Under the pieces are notes generated by a model. That model was not told the origin of the DNA. It was given only the letters and a program-made list of their open reading frames with translations, and searched no databases. From positions 87,573,884-87,637,883 of the forward strand of contig CM043944.1 of the NCBI GenBank assembly GCA_014529385.2: a stretch of DNA of 64,000 bases, given 5' to 3'. Within the stretch, counting starts at the first letter, position 1; each line of letters starts with the position of its first letter. This stretch comes from Adiantum capillus-veneris (Eukaryota; Streptophyta; Polypodiopsida; Polypodiales; Pteridaceae). Below, piece by piece: positions 32,559 to 44,755 of the stretch. Position numbers and translations under genes: made by a program.

Positions 32559-34996
32559 TTATTCATGCAGATCCATGATAGTGTCCATTTGGAGGGCATC
32601 ATTGACCAGTGATTGCCAAGCTTTCCATTCCATAGTGGCTCGCTCATACCAGTCATAGAGTCCATTAGTGATGCTGAGATAAGTGAGAGGTTCTACTAGT
32701 TTCGGATGTTGAGGATACAAGGTTGGGAAGAATCTTGGTAGTTCTGCCTCCTTGGCAGGTAAATCATACATGAGTATTAGAGAATCAGGCACAAACTCCA
32801 AAAAATTGAGAACAGTTTGTTGGTTCTCTTGTTGCATCATCTTCCTAGTAATCCGGGCCAACTGAAAGAGTTTTCGAAGAGCAATTGCCTATTCTCCTAC
32901 TGACATTTGGGTTTGGGGTCCTTTACTACTGGAAGGATGATCTTCAATGATGGCCTGCACCCTCTGATCCAAGATACCTCTGGCAATCTGCATTTGAAGC
33001 AAGAGTTCTTTTAATTGACTCTTGACCTCCTTCATACATCTATACATAGGTTTTCCTAGCAGCAAATTCAGCTCAATAGCTATAGAGTGGCGATCTGTAG
33101 TAGACTGTCTCTGCCAATGTGAATTGACAATCATATCATCAGAAGTCAATGTCCACTCAGGCACCCTTTCCTGCATCAGATTCAACTGGCTCATAAACCA
33201 TGACTGGAGCTACATATGGTAATGCTGCAAAATCTGGTTTTTTAAGTACCAGTCTGCCTTTGAGAGGGTTATGTTGCATTTTTCGTAATCGATCCTTCTT
33301 GGCCACTTATAAAGCGAGTTCACTGACAGAAGTTTTGGTGATCGGTCTGGCAAGTTCTTTGCCCTTCCCTTTGCCAGTATCAACTGCCACCTGTTCAGCT
33401 GTTGCTTCTTGCTGGCTTTGTTCAATGTTGGCTACTGTCTGAGTCTGCTCTCTGAGTGTTGCTGAAGTCTGGTCCTCAGAAATCTTTTCAGTAGCCAGGG
33501 GCTGGACCTGACTCTCAAGTTCCTTCAGCAGAGTAGTACTCTTTGCTAACAGAACCCTGTATTTCTTTGAACTACTGGCCTCAGCCTGTGTGGCCTTCCT
33601 CTTCTGTCCAATGACAACCAACTGATTACCTGGGTCCTCTTCATCAGCAAATAAATCCACATTATGAGTCAATGGAATAGGCCTAGGACTCCAAGCCCGC
33701 TTTACCTACGAAAAGGCCTCTAGAGCAGTAGCCCAATACAAAAACTGCCAAACATACCAAGCTTTGAATACACTTTGTGACTTTAGCTTGGCAGTTTGCT
33801 GTAAGAGATTGTGAGATAAAATATGGTAGAGATTAATTTTGGATTTATCATCTAGCCTTTTTTCCAACAAAACAAATTTTCAGACACTATATCGGGTTTT
33901 TTTTCAAGCTAACAGCTTCCGCAATAAATCTATAGGCTGAGGAAACATCCAGTGCAGCTACTGGAATCCCTTTTCCACCAGACTTCCTTTTCTTCTTAGC
34001 GGCCTCATCTTCCTTAAGAGCATGACTTATGTGTTCTGCAGATGCTGTGCTAGGCTTTTTCTCATTAGGTAATGAAGGCATAAGTAACAGCTTCATGTGT
34101 CTCTGTTATTTTGACTCCATTGACATTGGCATTGCCTTCATCCGCATCCAAATAATCGAGGACCTATTTGATAACATTTGCATCAAAGTCAAATCTCGTA
34201 GCCTGTACTACCACATGCAAATCCACCTCGTAGCCTGTACTACCACATGTAAATGCCATACTTGCAGCAATGATTTTGCCTGCTCATTAAACACATATCT
34301 GTGTATCTTGCTATGTGGAATTAGTGGTAGGGAGGCCTGAAGAGAAGTAATGTTTGTTGCATTCTCATCCACTCTGTCCTGCATCTTCTCTGACACTTTC
34401 TTGGGACCCATACCCTACGATGAGTGCAAAGCTATAGAGGAAGAAGACTTACTTGTGTACGCTAATCCGCAGTGAGGTGTATCAGGTAGTGTCAAATAGG
34501 GACCAATAGAAGCTGTCGACAAGGAGGTTTTAGGTTGGAGCAAAGAATTCTTGGAGCTTGGCAATGGCGAGTGCATGACAGGAGGTAGTCGTCGCACAAG
34601 AGACCTGTGAGAAAGAGTGCCCACATGCCTCACTGTTATACGTGTACGCGCCATAAAAGATCCACTACTTATCGTTCCTAGAGTTATGTGTGCCGGTGGA
34701 GATGTGGCACACATGCATTGGCCATGCTGCTACATAATCGCCTTAATGATTACCACATTTATTCCAGTTGGCCCTTTTGCCCATAGAAACTGGTACTAAT
34801 TCTGAAACTCTGGCTCTGTTATTACTGGTACTGGTTTTTCATAATGAGGCTTTATTGGTTCTGATACTGGATTGACATGGAAAAGATTTAAAATAGCAAA
34901 ATCGAACAATCCTTGGTCATCAGTTCGTGGAATACCAATATCTTTAGCTCTGGAGGTCTCCTTAATATAAATTGATCTTGGCCCCATTATAAACAT
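32559..34996 (-). pseudogene. Gyp3 post-integrase ORF of unknown function
   Basis: About 2.4 kb of minus-strand coding-like sequence in several frames after integrase. Pieces include a basic segment (KEDEAAKKKRKSGGKGIPVA, 33950-34020), a Gln/Glu/Thr-rich segment with GKGKGKELARP (33310-33672), and helical segments (VKSQLKELLLQMQIARGIL, 32889-33194; YDWYERATMEWKAWQSLV, 32559-32861). Extra 3' ORFs are known in Athila and Tat relatives. No envelope-like membrane segment is seen. A 33-base tandem duplication at 34196-34260 disrupts the frame. Confidence 0.45.
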
Positions 34997-35039
34997 CTGA
35001 CAGTTGTAATCCAGATAAGTCTTTTAGCCTTACTGTGCC

Positions 35040-36010
35040 ATTTGAAAATACCCAATCAACTTCAAATGGACTAGACCAAGCTATCTTTAAATTTGGTTTC
35101 TTAGGGCCCAATTTGGAATGATATAGCAAAACTAAGTCACCCTTATGAAACTCCCTAACCTGTATCCTTCTGGCATGCCAATGCTTTTTGCGTTGCTGAT
35201 CAATCTCCTATTCCAACATGGGTCTTTGTCGTAACTCATCCAATTGCAATAATTCCTCCAGTCTTTGATTGAGATTATGACTAAAATCTATTCCATATTC
35301 AACTGCCATTCTGAGACTGGGAATTATAAGTTCAATAGACACCACAGCTTTAGTACCATACACCATTCTGAAAGGTGTCATTCCAATGGTAACTTTATAA
35401 GCTGTTCTGTAGGCCCATAGAGTAGTCTGGAGATTAATATCCCAATGGTGTGGCTCCTTCTAAACAATCTTGGTCAGAATATTCTTGATGGTTTTATTAC
35501 TGCTCTCTGCTTGACCATTGCACTCATCTCCATCAAAAATTTCATTGTGTCATTAATAAAAAGTGTCCCTTGATTAGACATAATCTCAATGGGGCATCCA
35601 TAGTGGCAGATAATGTTTTCAACTAGAAAAATAGCAGTGGAATTGGCAGTATTATTTGGAAGAGCCTTGGCCTCTACCCATTTAGTGACATAACTGGTAG
35701 CCATCAAGATGTACCGGTTCTTCCTTGGAGTGACCTTCTTGAATGGTCTCATGAAGTCCATACCCCATTTCATGAATACTCCCAGTGGCTGTCTTGGAGT
35801 GAGTGGAGTCATATAAGCTGCTATTGGTATGTCCATTCCCTGACATATATCACAAGTCTTGCAGAAATTGCGGACATCTGCTATAAGGGTTTGCGACCGT
35901 AATCCAACTTGCAGAATCTTCTTGTAAGTGATATCAATGGAGAAGTGTCCTCCAGAATCCCCATCGTGTGCTTCAGAGATGACTTGCATCCTCCCTTCCA
36001 TTGGCACACA
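35040..36010 (-). pseudogene. pol: Gyp3 integrase with altered catalytic residue
   Basis: Zinc region (CKTCDICQGMDIP), core WGMDFMRPFKK and EIMSNQGTLFIND, where the family has SDQGT or SDNGT. The second catalytic aspartate is therefore Asn (codon AAT, near 35576). The catalytic glutamate region is lost in a frameshift at about 35480. Remnants of the C-terminal part continue to 35040. The integrase cannot be active. Confidence 0.85.
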
Positions 36011-36052
36011 CCTTCAAAGAACACCATTTATGCCCAATCTATAGAGAAATCC

Positions 36053-36770
36053 TCATATTATGGTGAACTTCAGACTCTTAATGATCAGAGCTGTCTTCTG
36101 ATTCCGAGTCCAGTTGTCTGGGAATCCTCCTCTTGAAAGGAGTTGATATACATCATACCATTCAGGATCTAAATTTTCCTCAGCTATCACTTGAAACAGC
36201 TTTGCATCTACTGGCTCATCCCTCAAGGATACTTTGGAGTAGCCGTCATTGCTTCTAGAAAGAAAATCAGCACCACAATGAGATTTACCAGGCTTGTGGA
36301 ATACGTGGAACTCAAACTCCATCAGGAACATCATCCATCTGATTAATCTTCCTTGGATAATAGCTTTGTTGAGCAGAAATAGTAGTGCCTGATGATCCAC
36401 ATTAAAATGAAATAATTTTCCCAGTAGGTAATGCTGAAACTTGGTGGCACTGAAAACCATACCCAATGCTTCTCTCTCTGTGGTTGTATATCCTTGTTCA
36501 GCTAAACTGAATCTTTGACTGGCAAAATAAACTAGATAATCCATCCTGCCATCTAGTTGAGCCAGTATTGCCCCCACTGCCAGCCTCAAGCATCGACATG
36601 CACATGGAATATACCATTCCAGTCTGGTTGTCGGAGTACTGGCTTACTGATAATAGCATTTTTAAGACATTGAAAAATATCTTCACATTCAGAACTCCAG
36701 ATGAACTTGCTGGTTTTCTTGATAAGTTCATATAGAGGTAATGCCTTTGAAGCAAACATATGAATAAATC
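36053..36770 (-). pseudogene. pol: Gyp3 RNase H region
   Basis: RRFIHMFASKALPLYELIKK (about 36720-36775), then ILAQLDGRMDYLVYFASQRF, YTTTEREALGMVFSATKFQH, DHQALLFLLNKAIIQGRLIR and HKPGKSHCGADFLSR. This is the gypsy RT-connection and RNase H layout. Frames change near 36600, where the first catalytic aspartate (HVDA) is followed by a stop. Confidence 0.87.
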
Positions 36771-36774
36771 TTCT

Positions 36775-37350
36775 CTAAAAATTGACATACCCCAAGAATG
36801 AACTCAATTCAGACGCTGTGCGGGGTGCCTTGTCCTGCTGGACACACTGGACTTTATCATTGGCCATCTCTATGCCATTCTCAGACACTATATGCCCCAA
36901 TAATTGTCCCTTCCAAACCAAAAAAATAGACTTGAATGGATTCAAGCAGATCCTCTTCTCCTGATATCGCTGAAAAACCATTTCCAAAAATAGTAGATGC
37001 TTCTTCTCAGTTGAGAATACAGTGAAGTCATCCATGAATATAACTAGAAATCTATGCAAGAATTCATTGAATATCTCCATCATGCAATGATGGAATGTTA
37101 CCGGAGCATTGCAGAGACCAAATGGCATGATTAAATACACGAATGCACCCTATTCAATAATAAAAGTGGTTTTTATCCTATCTTCAGGAGCAATCTTTGA
37201 CTGGTTGTAACCATTATAGCCATCCATAAAACTATACATATCATGACCTACAATCTCTTCAAGAAGCATATCAATAAAGGGTAATGGAAAGGGATCTTTG
37301 ATAGTCTGAGCATTCAATTTATGGTAGTCCACACAGACTCTGAGTTTCTA
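36775..37350 (-). pseudogene. pol: Gyp3 reverse transcriptase, C-terminal two thirds
   Basis: Motifs LRVCVDYHKLNAQTIKDPFP, DGYNGYNQSKIAPED, LIMPFGLCNAPVTFHHCM and the catalytic VIFMDDFTVFS, then LLGHIVSENGIEM and ELSSFLGYVNF. An in-frame TAG near 37150 replaces the tryptophan of the usual TEWGAF motif. A frameshift follows near 36775. The enzyme copies element RNA into DNA; this copy is dead. Confidence 0.9.
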
Positions 37351-38252
37351 TGGGATGGGTGTCTAACCTCACTCCTATCTTATTACCGACATAGCGAGAA
37401 CCACGAATATAATTGTCAATCCATGGGACGAAGCTGACTCAACTAGTGCATAGAGGCTACAAGAGGTTGTCAATCTCTTAGAAAACAACAAACAACTTGC
37501 ATCTAACTCAAGCTACACTCAAATGACAGAAATCACCAAAAGCTAATCGCTCATTAGCAAACAAATCACATCCATTACAGCATCAAACGACATCCAAATG
37601 TTACGAAACTTCTAGGACATGTTTATAAGACCTGAGCACACGTGCATATGGTCTCAAATCTCACTTTAGGTCAAGTGCAAAAATTACAATTATTAACGTG
37701 AGTTTTTGACCTAGTCGTTTTCGACCTAGAATGCATCTAAATGCTTAGTAATGATGCCCCAATACCCCACCTATACTTAGTTTATTATTTTAAAGCTTAA
37801 ACTTCTACTTATGATGAAATTAGGCCACGGGTCGGCGATGCCAAAAGCCACGGATTACCATGAAATGCTTACGCCAATGGGTAGAGCTCTTACTTGCGAT
37901 TGCAATGCAATAGACGACACTGCAATGTGACAATCGGGAAGGGAGTAGGAAGAGCGAGAAGGAGAGAAGTGAGCGACGTTAGCTCATGCTGTGTTTCTAT
38001 TATCCAAAACTTATAAAATACTTACAAAAATTGGCTTTTATACCTTAGCCAAGGTTTTTGTGGTCAAAACTAATAATTTGGGAGCTGTAACTAAAGACAT
38101 GTTGATACAATCTGGAAGCTTGTAGTCCCGGCTCATCAATTACACTGTTGACCTGAAAAGTAGGAGTTATAATATTCTCGATTCATCACAATAATAAGTG
38201 TTTTTACAAGAAAAGCTCCGAAAAATGGTATCGGAGTTAGCTTGCTGCTAAC
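37351..38252 (-). repeat. Gyp4 3' LTR
   Basis: Sense strand starts TGTTAGCAGCAAGCTAAC (38252) and ends ACACCCATCCCA (37351), 902 bp. It aligns along its length with the Gyp5 5' LTR (46832-47740) in opposite orientation. It has a TATA box (TATAAAA, 38037-38043) and a half-site (37681-37697). Confidence 0.88.
37681..37697 (-). promoter_or_regulatory. Gyp4 LTR half-site
   Basis: Sense strand GTTAATAATTGTAATTT: arm as in the Gyp5 leader palindromes, core TGTA, then ATTTTTG. It is about 330 bases from the LTR end and 340 from the TATA box. Confidence 0.65.
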
Positions 38253-38271
38253 ATTCCCCCCCTCCTCAACT
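38253..38271 (-). other. Gyp4 polypurine tract
   Basis: Sense strand AGTTGAGGAGGGGGGGAA immediately before the LTR start. It primes plus-strand DNA synthesis. Confidence 0.8.
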
Positions 38272-38823
38272 GTGTCGTTGCTTGACACAGCTTCATGGAC
38301 TGAAGTAGTCTTTGGGTTGATGGCTGTCGAGGAAGTCTTTAAGCGCGTGTAATGCTTTCTCATATTTGAGTCTTATCTCTTTGTCAGGAACTTGCAGGAA
38401 TTGCATGGTGACTCTACTTTTAAGCTCGATGGCTGAGCAGCCAACAAATCTGGATGTAAGGTCACTAATCACTGGCCCAAATATCTTTGTTCTCCAAGTG
38501 AAGAAACCTGTATAGAATGCTTCCTCAAACGCCAACATATTGCTAGAGGGTAAAAACATGCATCAGGTGTAGAAGCCGTAAAGGACTTCTTTGAAAGGCT
38601 AGCCACTTTAGTTGTAACAGAGGCCCTTATTGCCTTCGAGGAAAGACATCCGGCTTGCTCTGGCTCGTGAAAAGCTTGAATACATGTGAGCAACATTCTG
38701 CAAATCTTGTACAACATGGCACATGAGAGGTCAGGAAGGCTCTTGAAGAAAGTCATGGTGCCCATTAGGGTTTTCACCATGTATTCCTCTGTTGCCGGTC
38801 CCTGTTCGAAAGCTGGTAGATGT
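38256..38823 (-). pseudogene. Gyp4 coiled-coil ORF, C-terminal part
   Basis: Collinear with the last 210 residues of the Gyp5 ORF: GPATEEYMVKTLMGTMTFFK, SLPDLSCAMLYKICRMLLTC, CFYPLAICWRLRKHS (shifted frame), FFTWRTKIFGPVISDLTSRF. Several frameshifts. Its other half is at 44756-46831; the two are separated by the gag-only element. Confidence 0.8.
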
Positions 38824-38827
38824 TGGA

Positions 38828-40705
38828 TGGGGGGAAAGGGGAACACACCCGGAACCCAAACAATTTGCCTCTCTATAGCCCAAGATAATCACTGCACCCC
38901 AATCCACTAGAGTTCACCTTCAAAATTCACACAATTGACATCACACCACACTGGTTTTGGCCCGTTTTACGACCGTGCTACAACACACATCACTCTCTCT
39001 TTCTGTCTCACACACACATAGAGGCCCAAGAAGGTACACACATCTCCAACACCGGCACCAGATTGTCAGAACAGAGCAAAGGGAAGAAGGGGGGAAAGAG
39101 GAAAAAACGACACCAAAAATCGATATGATCTGCTTCAATTATGGAAAAAAGTCTTCATCTACACCATCGTCAAAACATACTATAACCAATCTGTCGATAC
39201 TACATCGATGAGCATGAAAAAATATTGCCAATCGACGGCCGTGCCTCCATGCGGCTCCCCTCGATGAGAGCGATCAGAAAAAAACCATGCAAGTCGGCTT
39301 CAACAGCTTCTTTTGAAGCTCCACCCTCGAACTCTGCCTCCTTCGACTCCAAAAGGCCAAGAATTATCCTCGCCTTGAGCCAAAATCCACCTCAGGGCGC
39401 CAAAACCGGCCCCTTCTCTTTCTTCCTCAGCTCTCTCCAAGAGCTCTCCTCCAAAGCTGCCCAAGCCATCCTCCCAAAAAACCGTCCAAAAAAGCCCTCC
39501 TAGGGCGCGTGCATGGACCCTCCTTTTGGCCTCCCCCATCTATTTTTAGACTCCTCCTTTGTATGTGATGCAACCCTTCATGGGCTTGCCTTGTCCTCCA
39601 AGCTTAGCATGAACACCCCTTCCCAAGCGGGGAACCGACAGTGCCGTCGGTGCACCCCACTCTTGTCCTCAAAAGGGTTTTGCCCAAATCGGCACGGGAA
39701 CCATACTGCCACAAGGGCTCCACGTCATTATCTGCTAGACCCGCTAGCAGGCATTGCCCCCAATCGCCTATGGCCACCCATTGTGCCAAAACCGTCGGCG
39801 TCATTGCCCATGCAGGACCGTGCACCACCAACACATCGCCCTTTGCGGGCCGCCATAGCTTCACGCCAAGAGAGAGCTCACTCCCCCTCACATTATCTGA
39901 ATGGGCTCCCGCCTCTGGCTCTTATACCCCACCAATTTGCACTGCCTCTGTGCATGTGGGATTAAGCCCTCGCCACGTGGCATCTCCCTTTCACGTGAAC
40001 CTTTACCCTCCCTTAAGAACTCCACAAAGGTTCACCGAAAACATCTTTTTTCTCCCATTTCCCATGCATGTCATCTCCTGTTCAAGGCTTGGTCATTGAG
40101 CCAATAAGACCACTTGGAAGCCAGCACTCCCAATCCGAACTCCCTTGTCTTACATAGCACCTTCTCAAACTCTATCGAGGCCCAAAAAACACCAGATGCC
40201 ACGGCTCCCCATGCGGTCAGGTGGGCACCAATCCGGCCCCCGACAAAACTTCAAATGGCCATAATCCATAGCTCCGATCTGCAATCTGAAAAGACGGGCA
40301 TGCTCCATAAATCGAGCACTACAAGCCTATACATTGACATCCACTTGGGCCACCTACTATCCCCACCTGCACTGCCCGGCGAGGGTCTGCAACACACCGC
40401 ACCCTTAAACTCAGATATCTTGGGCTCAGTAGCTCTGTTTGATGAGCCATCTGGACTTGCTCCTTTAGCACTTCAAGATCTAAAATCTGGGCCAAAAAAT
40501 AGCACTTTGATCGTCCTTCATCTGCCACCCTTTCAGGCCCTATCTGGAGCCTTTTTGGCCTAGAAAACCACATGAAGCATATATCTCTGCTGCGACTTGC
40601 CAACACAAGCTCTTCCCATCTGCTCAAGCTCTCTGCCATGCATCCATAAGCATACAGACCGTTGCCTGTGCCCTCTTCTAGGATCGACACACTTTGGCTG
40701 CACCA
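38828..40705 (-). repeat. 3' LTR of the gag-only element
   Basis: Sense strand begins TGGTGCAGCCAAAGTGTG (40705) and ends TTTCCCCCCA (38828). TATA-like GTATAAGAG at about 39916-39926. The plus-strand ORFs in it are shadows of GC-richer LTR sequence. Confidence 0.85.
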
Positions 40706-40727
40706 TCATTGCCCTACCCCCTTGTTG
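40706..40727 (-). other. Polypurine tract of the gag-only element
   Basis: Sense strand CAAGGGGGTAGGGCAATGA just before the 3' LTR start. This fixes the element orientation as minus. Confidence 0.7.
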
Positions 40728-41013
40728 AACATTCATGTTCAACCAAAAAACATCTTTATTCTTCTACCAACCGCAAAAAATGGCAAGCACTATCCAGAAC
40801 TGTGAGCAAACCACAAAAACCTACCACATGTACAAGGCCGTACTCATGCCAACTACTGCCAAATTTCAAGTGGGTTGCCCCATGCCCTGCTTCACAAAGC
40901 TTCCGCCTGGGTCAAAAACCTGGCACTGACTTCTTCCATCCATCTGTAGCACCCTCCAATAGTGCTTCACCCATGTCCACAACCATCCATGCACACAGTA
41001 TGGCCAAAGCACC

Positions 41014-42640
41014 TTAGCACTTCTTCTCACACTTTACCTGCCTCATCAACATTCCTGGCTTTGTAAGCATACCACCTGTACCAACCAATGCAACTGGCAC
41101 TTCAATTACACCATCTGCATCAACCAACAATTCTGACCCTCCCTCCCAACCATGTAAAGCAGAGTTCACCTCCATGGAACTCCATATCTGGCAGATAACA
41201 TACCTCACTGCTACACTCTCAAGCATACACTTCAACCATGTATTGCATACTGCTTTGGAAATCTTGGACTCAAGTGGGAAATCTATTTCATTTGCCATAT
41301 GGCACGCCTCTGGCACTGGACTCTCCACAACCTTTGAATTCGTACACTCCGCTCTGCTACCATCATCAAGATCTTCTTCTTCAACCATTGGCTCCTCAAG
41401 ATCAATCTGTTCCACCTACCTGTCATCTTCAATTGCTTGTTTTCGACCACCTCTTTGATCACTGCATCATGATTTGCCAAGGTAGAGAGAGATTCTCCCC
41501 ACAATACATCATCCTGATCCTCATCCGTAAGCAAGGCCACATCACCCCATTTAGCAAAATCCTGCACCATTTCCAGTTGTATATCCTCATAGGTGGACAT
41601 AGACCCATCCAATTGATCCTCACTAGGCACATTGGCATGCACTGCTCCTTGCTCTTCAGACATATCCACCATATCTCCATGCACATGCAAAAGATCATAC
41701 TCTTCATACCTGGACTGGGTTGACTCTGTCTCCCAGCTCGTATCAGCATCCGTGGAGCTGCATTTGCTTGGCTCAACTTCATCTTCTATCTCCAACTGTG
41801 GAACCTCTTCTAGCTTTACTGCCTCGACTTAATCTGCAAATCGTACGCTCCGGTGTTTACCATTCTTCAAAGAATGCTGCACATCCATACCTCGATTTGG
41901 TACTACTTCTCTTGCCCAATTTGGAATTGTCTCCACCTCTTACACAACTCGAGCCGTCCTAATCGGCAACCTCGGCATGGGAACCACCCCATCTCTTTGC
42001 ATCCACAAAACCCTGGTTCTTTCCACACCGGTACACTCCTTTGCACCACTTTTGACTCAACTCTGATCACTTCCATTTGCTTTGGCATCATCACATCTAG
42101 AAAACCTTGCTTGGCTTGTTGCTTCTTTAATATCTTTTTGGTCCAGCCTCTCACCAATTCCACCGCCCCAACATATGTCACGGGCCCATCATCTCCACTT
42201 TGTCTCTGATCTCCTCATGCAGACAATCGAAAAACTTGTTCAATTTAGAAAATCAACACTTAGAGTACCAATTACCTCCATCAGTTCTTCTCGCCAAAGG
42301 GTTCAAATTCCCATACGAACGTTTGGAAACTTCCATCGAGATTTTTCTTTAAACCATCAAGTTTTCTCTTTACCTCATGCATCTGCATTGCTGGCACATA
42401 CTGGCATCAAAATGCTGCTTCCAAAGCTTCATAGCTCAACTTTTCTCCTGCGGATAGCCCATTAGACCACCGCTTTGCACTTCCCCAAACCGATAGTGTG
42501 AAAATCCTCACTGCATCTTCTTTCCTCGTCAACTTGTTTTCCAACACAAATAGGCCATAATCCTGCAGCCAGGCTTCCACATCTTCCATCCCAATGAGAG
42601 TAGGAAAACCTGACCAAGCCATCTTGCAACGTATCTGCTC
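41014..42640 (-). pseudogene. gag: Gag-like ORF of the gag-only element
   Basis: From the ATG at about 42622: MEDVEAWLQDYGLFVLENKL, AVRIFTLSVWGSAKRWSNGL, resembling the Gag capsid opening (a WL-x3-ExxF-like pattern and a W-W pair). It continues in other frames (GDDGPVTYVGAVELVRGWTK, 41903-42181) with an acidic C-terminal part (DMSEEQGAVHANVPSEDQLD; 41283-41795). No zinc knuckle, protease or RT was found. Start supported by the short leader after the LTR. Frameshifts near 42407, 41900 and 41400. Confidence 0.6.
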
Positions 42641-42734
42641 TTCAAAATTTGCACTTCATCTGCTCTCAAACCACAACTTCGTCTTCAAACAGGAGCAATC
42701 AGATAGCTCCTCAGTGGGGGCACCGGAAGATGGA

Positions 42735-44755
42735 TGGGGGGAAAGGGGAACACACCCAGAAGCCAAACAATTTGCCTCTCTATAGCCCAAGATAATCACT
42801 GCACCCCGATCCACTAGAGTTCACCATCAAAACTCACAAAATTGACATCAGACCACACATGTTTGGCCCGTTTACAATCGTGCTACAACACACACCACTC
42901 TCTCTTTCTCTCTCTCACACACAGAGGCCCGAGAGGTACACACATTTCCAACACCGACGCTAGATTGTTGGAACAAAGCAAAGGGAAGAAGGGGGAAAAG
43001 AGGAAAAAACGACACCAAAAATCGATATGATCTGCTTCAATTATGGTAAAAATACTTCATCTATACCATCCTCAAAACCTACTATAACCAATCTGTCGAT
43101 TCTACATTGACGAGCACGAAAAAATATTGGCAATCGACGGCCTCGCCTCTGTGCGGCTCCCCTTGATGAGAGCAATAAAAAAAAACCATTCAAGTCGGCT
43201 TCAACAGCTTCTTTTGAAGCTACACCCTTAAACTCTGCCTCCTTCGACTCCAAAAGGCCAAGAAATCTCCTTGTCTTGAGCCAAAGATCCACCTCAGGGC
43301 GCCAAAACGGGCCCCTTCTCCTTCTTCCTCGGCTCTCTCCAAGAGCTCTCCTCCAAAACTGCCCAAGCCGTCCTCCCAAAAAACCGTCCAAAAAAGGCCT
43401 CCTAGGGCGCGTGCATGGACCCCTCCCTTTGGCCGCCCTCATCTATTTTTAGACTCCTTCTTTGCATGTGATGCGCCCCTTCCCGAGCTTGCCTTGTCCT
43501 CCAAGCTTAGCATGAACACCCCTTCCCAAGCGCGCCGTCGGTGCACCCCACTCTTGTCCTCAAAAGGGTTTTTCCCGAATGCATGCGGGAACCATACCGC
43601 TTCAAGGGTGCCACATCATCATATGATAGACCTGCCAACGGCCGGGCATTGCCCCGAGCCACCTACGGCCGCCCATTGCGTCAAAACCGACGGCTGCAGG
43701 CCGTGTGCCACCAATACGGCGCCCTTTGCGGGCCGCCGTAGCTTCACGCCATGGGAGCTCACTCCCCTTCACACGATCTCAATGGGATCCACCCCTGGCT
43801 CTTATAACCTGCCAATTTGCATTGCCTCTACGCATGTGGGATTAAGCCCTCACCTCGAGGCATCTCCTCATCAATTGAACCCTTACCCTCCCTTAAGAAC
43901 TACACAAAGATTCACCAAAAACATTTTTTTTTCTCCCATTTCCCATGCATGTCATCTCCTGCTCAAGGACTTGGTCACCAAGTTGAGAAGACCACTTGGA
44001 AGCCACCATTCCCGACTCTGAACTCCCTTGTCTTGGACCCCTTTTGGCTTTGACGGGCCTGCCAACCAATGCGACCAAAACTCCCAACAAACACCTGCAA
44101 CCATCTCCCAGCAACTGCACCCCGACTTCCAACTGCTACATCTTTCTGCTCCAGACTCCATTTCACGTGCAATTACCTCTTCCTAGCTCCATACATTGCA
44201 TAGAACATTGTCAAACTCTATTGAGGCCCAAAAAATACCCGATGGAACGGCTCCCCATGCGGTCAGGTGAGCACCAACCTGGCCCCCAACAAAACTTCAA
44301 ATGGCCATATCCAGTAATCCATAGCTCCAATATGCAATCTGAAAAGACGGGCATGCTCCATAAATCGAGCACTATGCGCCTATACATTGACATCCACTTG
44401 GGCCACCTGTCCCTAGCTGCCTTTCTCGATGAGGGTCTGTAACACACCGCACCTCAAACTCAAATATCTTGAGCTTAGTAGCTATGTTTGATGAGCCGTC
44501 TGGGCCTGCTCCTTCAACACTTCAAGCTCTACACACCTTGGCCAAAAAATAGCACTTTGATCATACTTCATATGCCACCCTGTTAGGCCCTATATGGAGC
44601 CTTTTTGGCCTAGAAAACTACACAAAGCATACATCTCCGCTGCCACTTGCCCACACAAGCTTTTCCCATCTGCTCAAGCTCTTTGCCATGCACCCATAAG
44701 CATACACACCATTGCTTGTGCCCTCTTCTAGGGTTCACACACTTTGGCTGCACCA
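42735..44755 (-). repeat. 5' LTR of the gag-only element
   Basis: Same ends as the 38828-40705 copy, about 140 bases longer because of indels. TATA-like GTTATAAGAG at about 43802-43811. Followed on the sense strand by TCCATCTTCCGGTGCCCCC, the likely primer site region. Confidence 0.85.

Larger units (their letters stand above)
32559..37350 (-). mobile_element. Gyp3: Ty3/gypsy pol plus 3' ORF, interrupted by Gyp4
   Basis: RT (from RVCVDYHKLN onwards), RNase H, integrase and a post-integrase coding region, all minus strand. The RT begins exactly at the outer edge of the Gyp4 LTR (37351), so its 5' part must lie beyond Gyp4, outside the window. No 3' LTR was identified. Confidence 0.85.
38828..44755 (-). 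mobile_element. Non-autonomous LTR element with gag only (LARD/TR-GAG type)
   Basis: Two direct repeats (38828-40705 and 42735-44755) flank a 2.0-kb internal region with a Gag-like ORF on the minus strand and no pol. Its insertion splits the Gyp4 coiled-coil ORF: left flank codes up to the residues before HLPAFEQG and right flank codes TWQAYEALQKKRPTW, adjacent residues in the intact Gyp5 homologue. Flanks GTTGGA and ACGTGGA suggest an imperfect 4-5 bp target duplication. The LTRs have many differences and indels, so this is not a recent insertion. Confidence 0.82.

Noticed and set aside
32559-34996. Gyp3 post-integrase ORF as an envelope gene
   Set aside because: No signal peptide, membrane segment or cysteine pattern typical of an envelope protein.
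38941-44500. Many plus-strand ORFs of 60-170 codons in the gag-only element LTRs
   Set aside because: Shadow frames of GC-richer LTR sequence; the homologous ORFs differ between the two LTR copies and show no domain.
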